Below, in pieces: positions 1 to 8,606 of a stretch of 21,030 nt of DNA (positions are counted from its first letter, which is position 1; each line of letters begins with the position of its first letter). Both the position numbers and the translations under genes were made by a program. The notes under the pieces were generated by a model. That model was not told the origin of the DNA and did not search any database. It saw only the letters and a program-made list of their open reading frames with translations. The DNA lies in assembly GCA_052388135.1 (NCBI GenBank), contig JBQTIM010000230.1, positions 1 to 21,030 on the forward strand. Reading direction: 5' to 3'. Origin of the DNA: JBQTIM01 sp052388135. Its GTDB lineage: Bacteria; Elusimicrobiota; Elusimicrobia; FEN-1173.

Positions 1-3000
1 CGGGAAGGCCGCCGCAGGCCACCTCGAACCCCAGGCCCTTGGCGCGGGCGTCGCCGGCCAGAAGGCTTGCCGTTTCCTCCACCAGGGCTCGCGGATCGAA
101 ATCCACATCCTGCAGGGACATCTTGCCCGCTTCGATCTTGGAAAAATCCAGGATGTTGTTGATGACAGCCATCAAGGCGTCGGCCGAGGCGCGCAAGGTT
201 TCGGCTTGGCTCTTGGGCTCCGGCGGCAGGCCGCCCCGGAGGAGAAGTCCGGCCAGGCCGATGACGGCGTTCAAGGGCGTGCGGATTTCGTGGCTCATGT
301 TGGCCAGGAACTGGGATTTGGCGCGCACCGCCTCCAGGGCTTGGTCGCGGGCTTTTTCCAGGGCGCTGTTGGCCTGCACGAGCTCCCCCGTGCGCTCGCG
401 CACACGGCGTTCCAGGTCGGCGTTCATACGGTGCACGGTCTCCAGGGCGTTCTTGGCGTCGGACACGTCGATGATGGAGCCGATGTAGCCGGCGTAGGCG
501 CCGTCGGGAGCGAAGCGCGGGATACCGTTGTCCAGCACCCAGCGGTATTCTCCGTCGTGGCGGCGGACGCGGTACTCCATGCCGAAGGGCTCGCGCTTGC
601 CGAGGGCGGCCTTGAACGTTTCCACGCAGCGCGGCAGGTCCTCGGGGTGGACGCTCTCGGTCCAGCCGTGGCCCAGTTCTTTTTCGTGGGGCCGGCCGGT
701 GAAATCGAGCCAGGCCTTGTTCAAATAAACGGCCCGCCCTTCCGCGTCGGACATCCAGATCATGACGGGGGCCGTGTCGGCCAGGCTGCGGAAGCGCTCT
801 TCGCTTTCGCGCAGGGCGGCCTCGGCGCGCTTGCGCGCGGTGACGTCGGTGGAGAAGACGGTGACGCCTTCCTCGGACGGGTAAAAACGGTTTTCGAACC
901 ATTTGTTGAACGGCGGGTAGAAGTGCTCGGAGCCGACGACCCTCTTGCCTTGGGCGGCGTCGTGGAGCTCGCGGTAATACTGGTTGCCCACGGCGTCGGG
1001 GAACAGGTCCCAGATGCATTTGCCCAAAAGCTCCTCGCGGCTCTTGCCCAGGACGCGGGCCGCCGGCTCGTTGACGAAGGTGTAGCGCCAGTTGTGGTCG
1101 TAGGTGACCAAATGGTCGTCGATGCTGGAGACGAGCACCTCCAGGCGCCGGTCGGCGCGCCTGCGTTCGGTGATGTCCATCACCACGCCGCTGATCTTTT
1201 TCAGCCGCCCGCCCTCATCGAACGCGGCGCGACCCCACTCGGCCAGCCAGACCACGGCTCCGTCCTCGGGGCGGACGATCCTGAATTCGGAATGATAGGG
1301 TTTGCCGGACGCCACGGCGCCGTCCACCAGGGCGCGGTGGCGCTCGCGGTCGTCGGGATGGATGAGGGCGAACCCCTGCTCGGCCTTTTCGATCTTAGCC
1401 TGGCCGTAGATGTCGGCCCGGTTGGCGGTGGCGCGGACCACGTCGTTGACGGCGTTCCACTCCCAGGCGACCATGCGGGCGGCGTGGAGGGCTAAGAGGA
1501 GCTGCTCCTCGCTTTCCTTCAAGGCGATCTCGGACTTTTTGCGCTCGGTGATGTCCATCATGGAGCCGATGAACCGGGTCATGGCGCCCGCCGCGTCCCG
1601 CGAAAGATGGCCGCGGTCCAGAATGGTCGCGTAGGAACCGTCGGCGCGGCGGAACCTGTATTCCGCCAGCCACGAATCTCCCCCGCTTTCCAAGGCGTGA
1701 TGAAAAGTTTCCGACACCCGCGCCCGGTCGTCGGGATGGATGTGATCCGTCCACCAGGCCATGGCGTGCTGGATGGGGCCGGCGGCCTGGGCGGGGTCGT
1801 GTCCCAGGACCGTGCGGAGGGACTCGCTCCAGACCACCTGGCCGGTGGCGGCGCTCCAGTCCCACAGCACGTCGTTGGAGGCGCGGATGGCGAGGCGGTA
1901 GCGCTCCTCGCTGAGGCGCAGGTCTTCGGCGGCCTTCTCGGCGGCGGCGCGCTGGCGGCGGGCAGACTCGAGCAGCCGGGCGTTGTCGAGTGCCACGGCG
2001 GCGTGGGCGGCGACGGCCAGGCCCATGCGCTCGGAGCGCTCGGTAAAAACGCCGGGCTCGGAGTGCCCGAAAAACAGACCGCCCAGAACCTCCCCCGAGC
2101 GGGATTTCACCGGCACGGCCAGGTAGCTGCGGACGGGCAGGTGGCCCGCCGGCATGCCGTGGTGCGGGCCGACCTTGCCGTAGCGGGGGTCGCTCCTCAC
2201 GTCGGCGATGCGGACGGGGCCGTCGCCCTTGAACGTCGGCTGAAAAATGGGCGTGTTGCGCGGGAGGCCCAGCTTTTCGAAAGCCTCCCGGGGCGCACCG
2301 GACAGCGTGTAGAGCAGGTAGGACCCGCCTTGGCCGTCGTCCACGTTGTAGAAGAAGGCGCCGAACTTTGCGCCGGTGAGCTCCGTGCCGGCGTCGGTGA
2401 CTTTTTGCACCAGCTTGTCCAGGTCCAGCTCCGCGGCCAGGGCGCGGGACACCTGATAGAGGGCCTCGATTTCTCCCCGCGCCTCCTCCAGCTCGCGGCG
2501 GCCGGCGGCCACGCGGATGTGGGCTTGAACGCGGGCCAGCAATTCGGGGGCGGAAAAGGGCTTCACCAGATAGTCGTCGGCGCCGAACCGAAGCCCCTCC
2601 ACGCGGGCCTCTTCGCCGGCCCGCGCCGAAATCATGACGACAGGGATGCCGCGGGTGCGCGGGTCGGCCCGCAGTTCTCGCAGGAGGGCGAAGCCGTCCA
2701 AGCCGGGCATCATGACGTCGGTGAGCACCAGGTCGGGCGGCCGGCGCCGGGCGGCCTCCAAGGCTTCCCGGCCGTCGGCCGCCGCCTCCACGGTCCAGCG
2801 GCCTTCCAGGAGCCGGCGGAGGTAAGCGCGCATGTCGGCGTTGTCGTCGGCCACGAGGATGCGGCCGGGCCGGGACGCGGGCGCGGGGGCCGGCCCCGGC
2901 GAAGGCGGGGAGGACGCACGACCGGCGTCGGGCAGCCATTGCCGCGCCTCTTCCACATAAGGATTCGTTCCCAGGGCCGTGGACGCCAGGGTCGGGCGGG

Positions 3001-4738
3001 CGCCGATGCGGTCCGCCGGCAGGTGGGCCGTGCCCAAGGGCAGGGACACTTCCAAGGCGGTGCCTTTTCCAACGGCGCTGGCGGCTTCCACGGAGCCTTT
3101 GTGCAATTTCACGAGCTCGCGCACGAGGGACAGGCCGATGCCGGTGCCTTCGTGGCTGCGGGAGCGGGCGTCCTTGACGCGGTGAAAGCGGTCGAAGATC
3201 CGCGGCAGGTCGTCCGGCGGGATGCCCACGCCGGTGTCGCGCACCGAGAGCACGGCTCGGCCGTCGCGGATCCGCAGCGAGACGGAAATTTCTCCTTCGA
3301 AGGTGTGCTTGAAGGCGTTGGAGAGGAGGTTGAGAACGATTTTTTCCCAGAGAGAACGGTCCACGTGGACGGGCCGGCCCAAAGGCGGGCAGTCCACGTT
3401 CAGCCGCAGGCCGGCTCTTTCCACGGCGGAGCGGAAGGAGGACGCCAGGTCGGACGTGAGGGCGGACAGGTCCACCGCCTCGAACACGGCCTCGGCGCGG
3501 CCGGCCTCGACGCGGGCGACGTCCAGGAGCGTGTTGACCAGCTTCAGCAGGCGCAGGCCGTTGCGGTGGGCGGCGGAAAGGTCTTCGCCTTCCAAGGGTT
3601 TATCCGACGACAAGGCGTCTTGCATCGGGCCCAGAAGCAAGGCCAGAGGAGTGCGGAACTCGTGGCTGACATTTCTGAAGAAAGCCGTCTTGGCGCGGTC
3701 GATCTCCGCCAGGGCCTCGGCCCGACGCCGTTCCTCTTCCCAGGCCGCCGCGTTGCCCAGGCCGGCCGTGATGTGCTCCGCGGCGAGCTCGAAGAAGGAG
3801 CGGTAGCGGTCGTCCAAGGCGCGGCGGGGGCTGACGCCGGCCACCAACGCCCCGTAGGCGCGGTCCGAGCCGGGCCGGGCGAGCGGGAGGAGAATGGCGG
3901 TGTGGGTTTTTTCGGGATCGGGACCGCCGGTGAGGGGGCCGAAACGGCTTTCCAGGCCGTCCAGCACGCGGGCGCGGCGAGCGGCCACGACGTCCTCCAG
4001 AGGCCACGCCGTCGTCGCCGATAAATCCAGGATTTCCGGCGACGCCGGGCTTCCGCGCTCCAGGCCCGAGGCGGCCGCCAGGCGGAGCGTCCGCCCGTCG
4101 GTCTCCAGCAGGTAGATGAGGGAGAAAGGCACATCCAGGGGGCTCCGCCCGAAAACGGCGGCCGCGCTTTCGGCGGCTTGGGAGGCGGTCTTGGCTTCCG
4201 AGGCGCCCCGGGCCAAATCTTTGAGCACGGCCAGGCGGCGCTCGCCCTCCACGCGGCCCGTCGTCTCCGCCACCACGGCCAAAAGGCCGCCCACGCCGCC
4301 GGATTCGTCGCGGATGGGGCTGTAGGACAGGGTGAACCAGCAGTTTTCCAGGTAGCCGTTGCGGTCCAGAGGCAGGAGCCAGTCGTCCACGGCGAAGGAC
4401 TCGCCGCGGCGTACGCGCTCGAATTCGGGGCCGACCACGTTCCAGACCTCGGGGAAAATCTCGCCGCCGGGAGAGCCCAGCGCCGCGGGATGCTTCGAGC
4501 CCAAGATCGGCTTGTAGCGGTCGTTGTAGAAGAAGCGGAACTCCGGCCCCCAGGCGACGACCATGGCGAACCGGGATTCCAGCATGATGCTGACGGCCGT
4601 GCGCAGGCTTTGCGGCCAAGCGTCGGGAGAACCCAAGGGCGTCTTGGACCAATCGGTGGCGCGCATGAGAGCGCCCATCTCGCCGCCGCCGGCGAGAAAA
4701 TCGTGGGAAGAGGGGGGTGGGGTGAGGGAAGCGGTCAT
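1..4738 (-). CDS. Hybrid sensor histidine kinase with two kinase cores and about five PAS domains (C-terminus off the left edge)
   Basis: Membrane-free sensor kinase, probably cytoplasmic: it should autophosphorylate on His and pass phosphate to Asp. One uninterrupted minus frame gives 1579 visible residues. By eye, the order is: PAS-like N-terminus (about 20-160) with the motif GEMGALMRATDWSKTPLGSP typical of a known hybrid-kinase family; GAF-like (170-330); HisKA with NVSHEFRTPL (His359); HATPase (455-570; Asn474, DTGVGIP near 502); receiver (622-740; VLTDVMMPG, Asp674); GAF-like (765-925); PAS domains near 940-1060, 1075-1185, 1195-1300 and 1310-1425; a coiled coil (1428-1470); and a second HisKA with NMSHEIRTPL (His1483). 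The second ATPase domain starts at the left edge and is cut. The ATG at 4738 fits the family N-terminus but has no clear ribosome site. It diverges from the HTTM gene. The signal sensed is unknown. The window shows several ORFs in other frames here, all shadows. Confidence 0.93.
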   Translation of the reverse strand, partial: MTASLTPPPSSHDFLAGGGEMGALMRATDWSKTPLGSPDAWPQSLRTAVSIMLESRFAMVVAWGPEFRFFYNDRYKPILGSKHPAALGSPGGEIFPEVWNVVGPEFERVRRGESFAVDDWLLPLDRNGYLENCWFTLSYSPIRDESGGVGGLLAVVAETTGRVEGERRLAVLKDLARGASEAKTASQAAESAAAVFGRSPLDVPFSLIYLLETDGRTLRLAAASGLERGSPASPEILDLSATTAWPLEDVVAARRARVLDGLESRFGPLTGGPDPEKTHTAILLPLARPGSDRAYGALVAGVSPRRALDDRYRSFFELAAEHITAGLGNAAAWEEERRRAEALAEIDRAKTAFFRNVSHEFRTPLALLLGPMQDALSSDKPLEGEDLSAAHRNGLRLLKLVNTLLDVARVEAGRAEAVFEAVDLSALTSDLASSFRSAVERAGLRLNVDCPPLGRPVHVDRSLWEKIVLNLLSNAFKHTFEGEISVSLRIRDGRAVLSVRDTGVGIPPDDLPRIFDRFHRVKDARSRSHEGTGIGLSLVRELVKLHKGSVEAASAVGKGTALEVSLPLGTAHLPADRIGARPTLASTALGTNPYVEEARQWLPDAGRASSPPSPGPAPAPASRPGRILVADDNADMRAYLRRLLEGRWTVEAAADGREALEAARRRPPDLVLTDVMMPGLDGFALLRELRADPRTRGIPVVMISARAGEEARVEGLRFGADDYLVKPFSAPELLARVQAHIRVAAGRRELEEARGEIEALYQVSRALAAELDLDKLVQKVTDAGTELTGAKFGAFFYNVDDGQGGSYLLYTLSGAPREAFEKLGLPRNTPIFQPTFKGDGPVRIADVRSDPRYGKVGPHHGMPAGHLPVRSYLAVPVKSRSGEVLGGLFFGHSEPGVFTERSERMGLAVAAHAAVALDNARLLESARRQRAAAEKAAEDLRLSEERYRLAIRASNDVLWDWSAATGQVVWSESLRTVLGHDPAQAAGPIQHAMAWWTDHIHPDDRARVSETFHHALESGGDSWLAEYRFRRADGSYATILDRGHLSRDAAGAMTRFIGSMMDITERKKSEIALKESEEQLLLALHAARMVAWEWNAVNDVVRATANRADIYGQAKIEKAEQGFALIHPDDRERHRALVDGAVASGKPYHSEFRIVRPEDGAVVWLAEWGRAAFDEGGRLKKISGVVMDITERRRADRRLEVLVSSIDDHLVTYDHNWRYTFVNEPAARVLGKSREELLGKCIWDLFPDAVGNQYYRELHDAAQGKRVVGSEHFYPPFNKWFENRFYPSEEGVTVFSTDVTARKRAEAALRESEERFRSLADTAPVMIWMSDAEGRAVYLNKAWLDFTGRPHEKELGHGWTESVHPEDLPRCVETFKAALGKREPFGMEYRVRRHDGEYRWVLDNGIPRFAPDGAYAGYIGSIIDVSDAKNALETVHRMNADLERRVRERTGELVQANSALEKARDQALEAVRAKSQFLANMSHEIRTPLNAVIGLAGLLLRGGLPPEPKSQAETLRASADALMAVINNILDFSKIEAGKMSLQDVDFDPRALVEETASLLAGDARAKGLGFEVACGGLP

Positions 4739-4762
4739 GACAAGAGCCGAACGCTGGTCGTT

Positions 4763-4791
4763 ATCTTAGCATTCCCGCCCGCCCCTGGGAA
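4763..4791 (-). promoter_or_regulatory. Possible promoter of the hybrid kinase gene
   Basis: On the minus strand TTCCCA (4791-4786), a 17-bp spacer and TAAGAT (4768-4763) form a weak sigma70-like pair. The start would lie near 4756, leaving a leader of under 20 nt before the ATG at 4738. The -35 box matches only 4 of 6 positions, so this is tentative. Confidence 0.2.
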
Positions 4792-4806
4792 GCCGGCCGC
4801 GCGAAA

Positions 4807-4839
4807 GATTCCGGGACGCGGCCGCGCAGGCCCGGAATC
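4807..4839. repeat. Perfect 9-bp inverted repeat in the divergent intergenic region
   Basis: GATTCCGGG (4807-4815) and CCCGGAATC (4831-4839) are exact reverse complements separated by 15 nt that include the palindrome GCGGCCGC. It lies between the divergently transcribed kinase and HTTM genes, with no T-run on either side. It could be an operator dyad or an RNA hairpin; nothing here decides which. Confidence 0.45.
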
Positions 4840-4867
4840 GGCCTAGAGGGAACGAAATTCCTTCCTC

Positions 4868-4896
4868 TTGATTGTCCATTCAATCTCTTTCATACT
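4868..4896 (+). promoter_or_regulatory. Possible promoter of the HTTM gene
   Basis: TTGATT (4868-4873), a 17-bp spacer and CATACT (4891-4896) form a moderate sigma70-like promoter, 4 of 6 matches in each box. Its start near 4903 would give an almost leaderless message beginning at the ATG at 4907. If so, the upstream TTG at 4868 is part of the promoter, not a start codon. Confidence 0.3.
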
Positions 4897-4906
4897 TAAG
4901 CATCCC

Positions 4907-6700
4907 ATGAAAAACGCGGCCGAACTGCGCATCGTTTATCCCGCCGACCGAGATGAAACGGCGGTCCGAAGCGGGCCTCCCGCCCTTTGGCGCCGGGCCT
5001 TGGCCGGACTGGCGGACGCCTATTCCTTGGACCTGCGCTCCCTGGCGGCCATGCGGGTGGCGCTGGCGCTGGTGGTGCTTGGAGACCTCATCCTCCGGGC
5101 GCGCCATTTGACCGCCCACTACACGGACGCGGGCGTGGTCCCCCGCGCCCTGGCCATGGCTTACTACGACACGCCCTGGAAATTTTCCCTCCATTTCCTG
5201 AGCGACGCGTGGCCGTTCCAGGCGGGGTTGTTTCTGCTGGCCGGCGGGCTGGCGCTTATGCTTTTGGCGGGATACCGGACGCGCCTGGCCACCGTCGGCA
5301 CGTGGATATTGCTGGTCTCCCTCCACAACCGCAACCCGGCCGTGCTGCAGGGAGGAGACATCCTGCTGCGGCTGGCGCTTTTTTGGGCGATGTTCCTGCC
5401 CTGGGGACGGCGCTGCTCCGTGGATGCTTTGAGCCCCCATCCGCCCGCGGGAGACCACCGGCACGCCTCCGCGGGGACGGCCGCCTACCTTCTGCAGATC
5501 GCCTTCGTTTATTTTTTCGCCGGGCTGGTGAAACTGCGCGACGCCGATTGGAGCGGGGGGACCGGCATCTGGGAGGCGCTGCGGCTCGAGGTTTACGCGA
5601 AACCGATGGGCCTTCTTTTGTTGAAGTTTCCCGAGGCGCTGAAAGCCCTGACCTACGGCGTTCTGGGGTTCGAGCTTCTGGTGGCGTTGCTCATTCTCGG
5701 CCCTGTGCTCGTCCGGCCGGCCCGCGCGGCGGCAGCCTTCGGCCTTTTGGCGTTCCACGCCGGCCTGTTTCTCACCATGGAGTTGGGGCCCTTTCCCTGG
5801 GTGGGAATGGCGACGGCTGTCGGACTTTTGCCGGGAACCTTTTGGGACCGGACCGCGTCGTTTCTGCGGAAAGATAAAAAAGCGCACATCCGCGTTTATT
5901 ACGACGCGGCCTGCGGCTTCTGCCGGCGCGCGGCGGCCTGGGCCGCAACATTCCTTCTTCTGCCGGGGGCGATCTTCGCGGCGGAGAGGCGGGCCGGCGC
6001 ATGGACGGTGACGGATCACTCCGGGCGTCGGCTCATGGGAACCGAGGCCCTGGCGGCCGTGGCCGGCGCCTCTCCTTTGATATTTTTTCTAGCCCCAGTT
6101 TTGCGCTTGAAGGCCGCCCAGCGGGTTTGGCGGCGTTTGCGTAAGCGTTTCCCCCATCGGAAGGCCAAGGGGCCCGACGGCCCGCGGAGAAGCGTCCCGG
6201 GCGCCCCGTCCCGCGCGGCGCAAGCGCTGGCGGGCGTTTTGATCGTCTATGTTTTGGCATGGAATATCGGGGCGCACGGAGCTCGGAAGGAGGGCCTGCC
6301 GAAGGCGTGGCAAGGCCCGGCTTATCTGCTTCATCTGGACCAATGGTGGTATATGTTCTGCCCGCCCGGAGCCAGCGACGGCTGGTACATCCTGGCCGGC
6401 ACGCGGGCCGACGGGACCAAGGTGGACTTGGGGCGAGGAGGAGCTCCGGTCTCCTACGAAAAGCCGCGCTTCGTGTCCGAGACTTACGACGGAGAGCGCT
6501 GGCGGAAGTATTTAATGAACCTGACAGGGGAAAATTACAACCATTATCGCCCTTACCTGGCGTCCCATCTCTGCCGCCGGTGGAACGGTTCCCGCGGCCC
6601 GGAGGACCGGCTTGCGTCGGTGGAGATTATTTTCATGAGAGCCAATGTCTTCGCGCCCGGACATTACCCCGTAACTCTCGCCGACCAAGCCTGCCCCTGA
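4907..6700 (+). CDS. HTTM-domain membrane protein with a DCC/DUF393-like thiol segment
   Basis: A 597-aa integral membrane protein. Residues about 42-312 hold many hydrophobic helices and resemble the HTTM domain, the membrane part related to vitamin K-dependent gamma-carboxylase. Residues about 328-420 begin with VYYDAACGFCRR, a Cys-x-x-Cys (Cys336/Cys339) motif of the DCC/DUF393 thiol-disulfide family. A further hydrophobic helix (441-457) precedes a soluble tail of about 140 residues rich in Trp and Tyr. HTTM and DCC segments are found together in other bacterial proteins; the substrate is generally unknown. True gamma-carboxylase activity should not be assumed. The ATG at 4907 is preferred over the in-frame TTG at 4868, which adds 13 residues, because the TTG overlaps a promoter-like sequence; neither has a strong ribosome site. 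The gene converges with the secreted GPTT protein. Confidence 0.85.
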   Translation: MKNAAELRIVYPADRDETAVRSGPPALWRRALAGLADAYSLDLRSLAAMRVALALVVLGDLILRARHLTAHYTDAGVVPRALAMAYYDTPWKFSLHFLSDAWPFQAGLFLLAGGLALMLLAGYRTRLATVGTWILLVSLHNRNPAVLQGGDILLRLALFWAMFLPWGRRCSVDALSPHPPAGDHRHASAGTAAYLLQIAFVYFFAGLVKLRDADWSGGTGIWEALRLEVYAKPMGLLLLKFPEALKALTYGVLGFELLVALLILGPVLVRPARAAAAFGLLAFHAGLFLTMELGPFPWVGMATAVGLLPGTFWDRTASFLRKDKKAHIRVYYDAACGFCRRAAAWAATFLLLPGAIFAAERRAGAWTVTDHSGRRLMGTEALAAVAGASPLIFFLAPVLRLKAAQRVWRRLRKRFPHRKAKGPDGPRRSVPGAPSRAAQALAGVLIVYVLAWNIGAHGARKEGLPKAWQGPAYLLHLDQWWYMFCPPGASDGWYILAGTRADGTKVDLGRGGAPVSYEKPRFVSETYDGERWRKYLMNLTGENYNHYRPYLASHLCRRWNGSRGPEDRLASVEIIFMRANVFAPGHYPVTLADQACP

Positions 6701-8096
6701 CGCCAGCCTGATTCCCGTCTCTCCCAAAAAAACACCCCCCGTCCCGGCCGCGCCGAGCCGAGGGGTGGTGTTGAAGGAAGACGCTGTGCCCTGAGAAGGG
6801 AGTCGGCGGAATCTCGTGCCAGGACTCCAATTGCGGGCCCATGGGGCTGGCCGCGGGCCCGGGGCCGGTCGTCGGACCCGTGGTGGGGCCGGTCGTCGGA
6901 CCCGTGGTGGGGCCGGTTGTCGGACCCGTGGTGGGACCGGTCGTCGGGCCCGTGGTGGGGCCCGTCGTCGGACCCGTCGTGGGACCGCCGCCCGCGCAGC
7001 TGTTGTAGCCCACCGACTCAAAAGTTTGCCCGGGCTTGAAGAAAACATGGCCCCGCATCCCCTGCGCGGAGACATACTGCTCGGCGACCAGGACGCTGCC
7101 GTAAACGGGCATATTGGCGATGCCGGCAACGTTCATGCGGCAGGCGAAAACCACGCCGTTGAAGAAGAGCGGCGCCGGGTCCACTCCCCCCATCTTGTCC
7201 GGCGCGCTGGCGTGGGCTCCGTTGGTGCAGCCCGTCATCACGTTGAAGGGGCCCACCGATTTAAAGCCCTCGTCGCCCGGGAATTCGTGGGGAGCGGTCG
7301 TGTCGCCGTGGAGCCGGTCGCAGGTGCCCGGATGGACGCCCGACGGGCCGTAATCGCCGTTGTCAAGCTCATTCGGGTGCGTAGGGACGTTGACCTGGTA
7401 ATGCGTCCAAGCGTCGGACGGCGGCGTGATGGTGATGTTGCCCGCGGAATGGGACAGCGCCCCTTGCGCCAGGTTCAAAGTTCCCCGCACGATCAGGACG
7501 CCGCAGAGGTAGGTCTCGCTCGCCTGGGCGAAGTGCGCGCTGCCCTCCACGAACCGGACTTTCGGTTTGGTGACGCCGGCGATGGTGACGGTGCAAACGG
7601 GGTCCGCCGTCTGCGTGTTCCCGAAGAAGCTCGCGTCCCCCGGATAATACAGCGTCAGGCCGGTGGCGGCCTGCTGGGACTGAGCGAGGTTCCGATAGTA
7701 GTCCATGTCCGCGTAGGGGAAAGCGGGCACCGGCGCGGAGCCGAAGGTCCAATATTCGGGGGAGGGGGCCCCGGCAGGGCCTGAGTTCGGCGCGGCGGGA
7801 TTCGTATCGGACCGCGAAGGATAGTTGAGGGCGAAATTCTCCAGAGGGCCCGCCAATATCTTCCGGGGGAACAGTTGGTTGATGCCTGCCGCTTGCTGGG
7901 CGAAGGTTATCTTTCCGCCTACGACGGGACCCCAGTGGACTTGCCCCTGGGCCATCTGCGCCTCCGTGACGGAGGTTTGCCCGTAAACCGCCGCCTCAAG
8001 GGTTACGGTTGCGGCAACGGCGTGGCGGGCCTGGCCCGCCATGGACAGCGGCAGGCATGCGGCCATGAGGATTCTGACTGGATTTAATGTTCGCAT
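6633..8096 (-). CDS. Secreted beta-rich protein with a Gly-Pro-Thr-Thr repeat tail, last gene of the leftward pilin operon
   Basis: A 487-aa reading frame. Residues 1-29 look like a Sec signal peptide: basic start, hydrophobic core, AVAA before the mature part. The body is rich in short beta-strand patterns (LCGVLIVRGTLNLAQG; FFNGVVFACRMNVAG; YGSVLVAEQYVSAQG) resembling the C-terminal part of the 420-aa PilX-like protein across the divergent promoter. Ten GPTT units follow, then about 75 residues that look like untranslated or readthrough sequence. The ATG at 8096 has a GGGAG ribosome site 5 nt upstream. It sits 66 bp after the 147-aa PilX-like gene on the same strand. No family is recognised with certainty; an exported pilus-associated or surface protein is inferred. 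The C-terminal end is doubtful: no stop occurs in any minus frame before the terminator at 6772-6726, and the annotated end overlaps the convergent HTTM gene by 68 bp. Confidence 0.75.
   Translation of the reverse strand: MRTLNPVRILMAACLPLSMAGQARHAVAATVTLEAAVYGQTSVTEAQMAQGQVHWGPVVGGKITFAQQAAGINQLFPRKILAGPLENFALNYPSRSDTNPAAPNSGPAGAPSPEYWTFGSAPVPAFPYADMDYYRNLAQSQQAATGLTLYYPGDASFFGNTQTADPVCTVTIAGVTKPKVRFVEGSAHFAQASETYLCGVLIVRGTLNLAQGALSHSAGNITITPPSDAWTHYQVNVPTHPNELDNGDYGPSGVHPGTCDRLHGDTTAPHEFPGDEGFKSVGPFNVMTGCTNGAHASAPDKMGGVDPAPLFFNGVVFACRMNVAGIANMPVYGSVLVAEQYVSAQGMRGHVFFKPGQTFESVGYNSCAGGGPTTGPTTGPTTGPTTGPTTGPTTGPTTGPTTGPTTGPTTGPGPAASPMGPQLESWHEIPPTPFSGHSVFLQHHPSARRGRDGGCFFGRDGNQAGVRGRLGRRELRGNVRARRHWLS
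6726..6772 (-). terminator. Strong intrinsic terminator reading leftward, between convergent genes
   Basis: On the minus strand GGTGTT and AACACC arms, with further G/C pairing inside, form a hairpin followed directly by a run of seven T (6732-6726). It lies 25 nt past the stop of the plus-strand HTTM gene and may also help end that transcript, though few T follow on the plus side. Oddly, the minus-strand reading frame of the GPTT protein runs straight through it. Confidence 0.6.
6867..6986 (-). repeat. Ten tandem 12-bp units encoding Gly-Pro-Thr-Thr
   Basis: Ten consecutive 12-bp units with scattered third-position changes encode (GPTT)10. Pro/Thr-rich tracts usually act as extended, often glycosylated spacers in surface proteins. 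Synonymous differences between units show the amino acid pattern is kept while the DNA drifts. Copy number is likely to vary between strains and to be prone to assembly error. Confidence 0.9.
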
Positions 8097-8113
8097 TTCA
8101 TCTCCCTCGCTTT

Positions 8114-8137
8114 CCAGCCGACGTCGAAGCCGGCTGG
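8114..8137. repeat. Hairpin between the last two genes of the leftward operon
   Basis: CCAGCCG (8114-8120) and CGGCTGG (8131-8137) are exact reverse complements with a 10-nt loop. The hairpin sits just upstream of the ribosome site of the GPTT gene, in the largest gap of the operon. No T-run follows on the minus strand, so it is more likely an RNA-processing or stability element than a terminator. Confidence 0.45.
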
Positions 8138-8162
8138 TTTCTCCCCCAAAAATCGTCGGCGT

Positions 8163-8606
8163 TCAGGGCTTGTAAATGGCCCGCACGGCGCGGAAAGACT
8201 GTCCCGTCGGATCTTTGCCCGTGGCTTCAATGACGGCACGGTCGCTGCCGCCCACGGTCGCGCTCGTGATGCGGATGCGGTATCCGCCGCCGGCCGGGTC
8301 CTGATAGGTTTGTTCGTGCTGGTATCCGCCCAGCCAGAAAGCCGAGGTTCCGGCGGCGATCAATTGGTCCCAATGGTCCGGGCGCTTTTCAATGAGCTTC
8401 CAATAACCTTGGCTGATGCCCGATTCGGCCAGTTGAAGGGCGGTCAGGCTCTTCTTCTGCGTCGTGGATGCCTTGCTTTCCATTTGGACGCTGCGGACCA
8501 GGGCGGGCATGAGAACGCCCAAGCCCAAAAGGGATAAGACGATGACCATGAGGACGGCGTAGCCCGACTGGCCGGCCAGGAGGTCGCGGAAGGGTTTGGC
8601 GGTCAT
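8163..8606 (-). CDS. Small PilX-like pilus assembly protein
   Basis: A 147-aa protein. The N-terminus (GQSGYAVLMVIVLSLLGLG) carries one long hydrophobic helix, followed by a helical stretch ending in ALQLAESGI, the pattern of the PilX N-terminal family. Like PilX and GspK proteins it lacks the Glu at position 5 of the mature pilin. The rest is a small soluble domain. The ATG at 8606 shares its A with the TGA of the upstream prepilin gene (TGATG), so translation is probably coupled. A longer reading frame extends upstream to 9146 but is the shadow of the 177-aa gene. It is likely a minor pilin in the same complex as its neighbours. Confidence 0.8.
   Translation of the reverse strand: MTAKPFRDLLAGQSGYAVLMVIVLSLLGLGVLMPALVRSVQMESKASTTQKKSLTALQLAESGISQGYWKLIEKRPDHWDQLIAAGTSAFWLGGYQHEQTYQDPAGGGYRIRITSATVGGSDRAVIEATGKDPTGQSFRAVRAIYKP

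Noticed and set aside
206..4024. Long plus-strand open frames across the kinase gene (for example 206-1495 and 1607-4024)
   Set aside because: They are antisense shadows of a GC-rich gene; the minus frame shows clear HisKA, HATPase, receiver and PAS motifs.
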